From: Eubacteriales bacterium
GTDB taxonomy: Bacteria > Bacillota > Clostridia > Acetivibrionales > STF1-152
NCBI GenBank assembly: GCA_028703215.1
Contig: JAQVNH010000002.1
Coordinates: forward strand, 1 to 23,121
Direction of reading: 5' to 3'
Length of the DNA stretch: 23,121 bases
Shown: positions 20,542 through 23,121 of the stretch, piece after piece
Position numbering within the stretch: position 1 is the stretch's first letter
How the letters are laid out: the number at the start of each line of letters is the position of its first letter
Translations under genes and position numbers: made by a program
Notes under the pieces: generated by a model
What the model was told of the DNA's origin: nothing
The model's database searches: none
Seen by the model: only the letters and a program-made list of their open reading frames with translations

Positions 20542-22794
20542 ATGTCTCATATTGCAAATTTCATTGTGAAATACAAAAAAATCATACTTATTGTGTTTGC
20601 CGTTTTGTTTGCCGCATCATTTTTCGGAATAGGGTTTGTCAAGGTAAACTACAACTCTGCGGAATACCTGCCCGAAGATTCCGACACAAAAGAAGGATTA
20701 TCTCTAATGTACGATGCCTTCGGCGACAACGGCAACGCATCTGTTATGGCAGAAAACATAGATTACGACACAGCTTTGACAATAAAAGAAAAAATAGTTG
20801 GAATGTACGGAGTAAAAAAAGTTCTTTGGCTTGATGATGTATTTGAGGAAATATCAACACAAATTAGTTCTGCTCTGGGACAATTCGGCTGCACAATAAC
20901 AAAAGACACCTGTACAAAATACCTTCTGACTTATTCCGGGGTTCTGCCGGATATTAGTTCTGACGACCCGAGTTACGGCCATTACAGCGGATTTTTGTCG
21001 ATATTGAATCAAAACGGCGCTTCGCTCGGTCTTGATATGAATGTATTGTCATCCATTGGATCATATGCAAAAACATTTTATAATGACAATTCGGCTTTGT
21101 TCCAGGTTACATTTGCCGGAACAGACTACAGTGATGAGGCTTTAAAGGCAATCGACGAGATAAGGACACTCGATTACGATGTTTATATGACCGGAAATGC
21201 GGCGATCGTCAACAACAGCGTAAAAACCGTATCGACGCAAACCAATCTGGCGATTATAGTGGCCGCAGTAATTGTGGTTATTATTTTGTTTGCAATGTCC
21301 GGCTCATACTTTGAACCGGTTGTATTTCTTGTAACGATAGGTGTTGCGGTAGTGCTCAATATGGGCACCAATATTTTCCTGGGAGACATTTCGTATCTGA
21401 CGCAGAGTGTGGCGGGAGTTTTACAGCTTGCATTGACTATGGATTATTCGATTTTCCTGCTGCACAAATTCAGGCAGGAAAAGGAGAAAGGAAAAACTGA
21501 CGATGAAGCGATAAAAGCGGCATTAGTTCAATCTTTTTCGCCAATATCAGCAAGTTCGCTGACCACAGTTTGCAGTTTTATTGCAATTATGTTCATGAGC
21601 TACACGATCGGACTGGATTTGGGCATTGTGCTTGCCAAAGGTGTTGCAATTAGTTATATTACTGTATTCACGGTGTTGCCCGGTCTTATTCTCCTGTCAT
21701 ATAAGCTTATTGAAAAATCAGCTCACAAAACATTCAGCCTTTCTCTGAATCGCTATTCAAATTTCATAATCAAAACAAGAAAAGTTTTGCCGATATTATT
21801 CCTTGCCCTTATTATTCCCTGCTTTATTTTTCAAAGTTTGAACAGCTTCACTTACAGCAACGAAGCATCCGTCGGCAGTGAAGGGAGCGATATTTTTGTC
21901 GACAAGGAGAAAATAACCAACACTTTCGGTTCGCAAAATCAGGTTGTTATACTGCTTGACAAAACACATTTTGACAGGGAGCTGATCATTTCGAAACTAC
22001 TTTCCGAAATCAACAGTGTCGAAAGTGCTGTCTCATACACTATGATTGAGGAAACAGGTATAATGCCGCTTCTGAGCGCTGATTTTGTCGGGCAGTTCCG
22101 ATCGCAAGACGGCAGTTGCTCTCGAATTTTGCTGACACTCGACCTTCCTGAAGAGGGAGAAGAAACAACAGCAGCTATTGTAAAAATCAAGGATGCATTA
22201 AACGAACAGCTTGGTGAGGACGGCTTCCATATTCTCGGCGAAGCTGCAAGCGCGCTGGATATAAAAAATATCGTCGAAAAAGACTCGGGACTAATAAGGA
22301 TCATTTCTATTTCTCTTGTTGCGCTTATAATAATGTTTTCCTTCAGATCAATTTTGATACCGATACTTCTTGTATTTGTAATCGAAGCGGCAATTTGGGT
22401 GAACATGTCGTTTCCGTATATCTTAGGCGAGCCATTAGTGTTTGTCGGATATTTGATCGTAAGTTCGATCCTTCTCGGTTCGACCATCGATTATGCGATC
22501 CTGCTGACTTCAAACTACACAACATGCAGACGAACTATGTCTAAATTTGATGCGATCAGGAAGGCAATCACTTTATCAGCGAAAGCGATTTTGATGTCCT
22601 CTATGATAATCACCTTTGCAGGCTTCTCAATAAGCTTTATTTCGACAATGCCGGCAATAAATGTATTTGGCTCTGCGATAGGCAGGGGAGGCGCATGCGC
22701 GCTTGTCACAGTAATGCTGCTTTTGCCTCAGCTATTGATACTGTTTGATAAACCGATCCAAAAGCTGACTATCAAAAGCAAATTTAAAAATTGA
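20542..22794 (+). CDS. MMPL/RND family membrane transporter
   Basis: 750-aa proton-driven exporter of the MMPL branch of RND transporters. Two repeats, each with one TM, a large extracellular domain, then five TMs. First repeat: TM1 about 13-33, external domain to about 225, TM2-6 to about 375 including FAMSGSYFEPVVFLVTIGVA and TMDYSIFLLHKF with D301-Y302. Second repeat: TM7 near 410-430, external domain, then TM8-12 with STIDYAILLTSNY containing D650-Y651. The paired Asp-Tyr residues match the proton-relay pairs of MmpL3. Length is normal for Firmicute members. ATG at 20542 has AGGGA 9 nt upstream. Divergent tetR suggests an inducible drug, lipid or peptide exporter; substrate unknown. No membrane fusion protein is present, as expected for a monoderm. 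Confidence 0.93.
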   Translation: MSHIANFIVKYKKIILIVFAVLFAASFFGIGFVKVNYNSAEYLPEDSDTKEGLSLMYDAFGDNGNASVMAENIDYDTALTIKEKIVGMYGVKKVLWLDDVFEEISTQISSALGQFGCTITKDTCTKYLLTYSGVLPDISSDDPSYGHYSGFLSILNQNGASLGLDMNVLSSIGSYAKTFYNDNSALFQVTFAGTDYSDEALKAIDEIRTLDYDVYMTGNAAIVNNSVKTVSTQTNLAIIVAAVIVVIILFAMSGSYFEPVVFLVTIGVAVVLNMGTNIFLGDISYLTQSVAGVLQLALTMDYSIFLLHKFRQEKEKGKTDDEAIKAALVQSFSPISASSLTTVCSFIAIMFMSYTIGLDLGIVLAKGVAISYITVFTVLPGLILLSYKLIEKSAHKTFSLSLNRYSNFIIKTRKVLPILFLALIIPCFIFQSLNSFTYSNEASVGSEGSDIFVDKEKITNTFGSQNQVVILLDKTHFDRELIISKLLSEINSVESAVSYTMIEETGIMPLLSADFVGQFRSQDGSCSRILLTLDLPEEGEETTAAIVKIKDALNEQLGEDGFHILGEAASALDIKNIVEKDSGLIRIISISLVALIIMFSFRSILIPILLVFVIEAAIWVNMSFPYILGEPLVFVGYLIVSSILLGSTIDYAILLTSNYTTCRRTMSKFDAIRKAITLSAKAILMSSMIITFAGFSISFISTMPAINVFGSAIGRGGACALVTVMLLLPQLLILFDKPIQKLTIKSKFKN

Positions 22795-22839
22795 CAACCT
22801 CATAAAAACCATATAAAACCTCAAAATCATAGTTTGAGA

Positions 22840-22848
22840 TGTTATAAT
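22840..22848 (+). promoter_or_regulatory. Extended -10 promoter for the last gene
   Basis: TGTTATAAT (22840-22848) is a perfect extended -10; no good -35 is seen. An inverted repeat CTCAAA (22820-22825) / TTTGAG (22833-22838) lies directly upstream and could be an operator or a weak end for the exporter transcript. Confidence 0.5.
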
Positions 22849-22907
22849 AGATTAGGTTTGATTATTATGCATAACCTTTGGATTCGTTTTTTAGCGGAGT
22901 GTTGAAA

Positions 22908-23121
22908 ATGAAGTACTTTATCTCAAAATCGATCAAAGCTTCGCTGGACTACCTGATTGCATTTGTGCTTTTTGTGATTTTTCTTTTTGTGGTCATTATT
23001 GCGGCCGGCGAGAATTTTTCGAAATGGATCCCCGCATACTCCATACTTGTTTTTATACTGCTCTCGCGTCTGCTGTATATTGATTTCAGGAAAGTCGGCG
23101 CTGCTGAAATAAAGCAGCACG
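22908..23121 (+). CDS. Small membrane protein, 3' end cut by window
   Basis: Open reading frame of 71 codons running off the window end. It starts at ATG 22908 with GGAG about 7 nt upstream. The visible part begins MKYFISKSIKASLDY, followed by a TM segment (LIAFVLFVIFLFVVIIAAG, about 16-34), a short loop ENFSKWIPA, and a second TM (YSILVFILLSRLLYI), then a basic segment FRKVG. I do not recognise a family. It has its own extended -10 promoter and is about 110 bp after the exporter, so it need not belong with it. Partial; length unknown. Confidence 0.65.
   Translation, partial: MKYFISKSIKASLDYLIAFVLFVIFLFVVIIAAGENFSKWIPAYSILVFILLSRLLYIDFRKVGAAEIKQH

Overview
The window reads as chromosomal DNA of a low-to-mid GC Gram-positive anaerobe of the Clostridia (Firmicutes). 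Reasons: strong GGAGG ribosome binding sites, several TTG and GTG starts, sigma-A type promoters, intrinsic terminators, an FMN riboswitch in front of ribU, an argCBDF operon, a FtsEX-M23-CtpA block, and pyruvylated wall-polymer genes (tagA, csaB). A genus cannot be named from the sequence. There is no phage, IS element, CRISPR array, plasmid function or rRNA. It is mostly core genome, and the oddities are small-scale.

Layout. 1-1900: alanine racemase (D-Ala for peptidoglycan), a repeat-rich hairpin, then a small secreted coiled-coil protein behind its own promoter. 1993-5011 (minus): tagA/wecG-type glycosyltransferase overlapping a large GT4-CsaB fusion, together a wall glycopolymer module. 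5191-6093: YitT-family membrane protein. 6203-6956: FMN riboswitch with terminator, controlling the riboflavin importer subunit RibU. 7049-11617 (minus): argC-argB-argD-argF plus a translationally coupled GNAT acetyltransferase, behind a promoter overlapped by an ARG-box-like site. 11859-12980: orphan sugar-importer ATPase of the MsmX/UgpC type. 13105-14199: CdaR/PucR-type regulator. 14270-18728: ftsE, ftsX, an M23 endopeptidase with coiled coil, an S41 C-terminal processing protease and a mini-MGMT protein. 18884-19087: cold-shock protein. 19288-19714: four tRNAs (Val, Asp, Gly, Cys). 19772-22794: divergent TetR regulator and MMPL/RND exporter. 22908-end: start of a small membrane protein cut by the window edge.

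How it works together. Much of the window concerns the cell envelope: Alr supplies D-alanine; TagA and GT4-CsaB build and pyruvylate a secondary wall polymer; FtsEX probably gates the M23 hydrolase across the membrane; CtpA is a likely processing protease for exported proteins. The arginine operon carries an ArgB with the N-terminal helix of arginine-inhibited enzymes, implying a cyclic acetyl pathway although argJ is not in the cluster. I found no clearly new multi-gene system. The best leads are the GT4-CsaB fusion, C instead of U at position 55 in two neighbouring tRNAs, the triple repeat at the alr 3' end, four phased ATGCA motifs in front of argC, and the mirrored promoters between tetR and mmpL.
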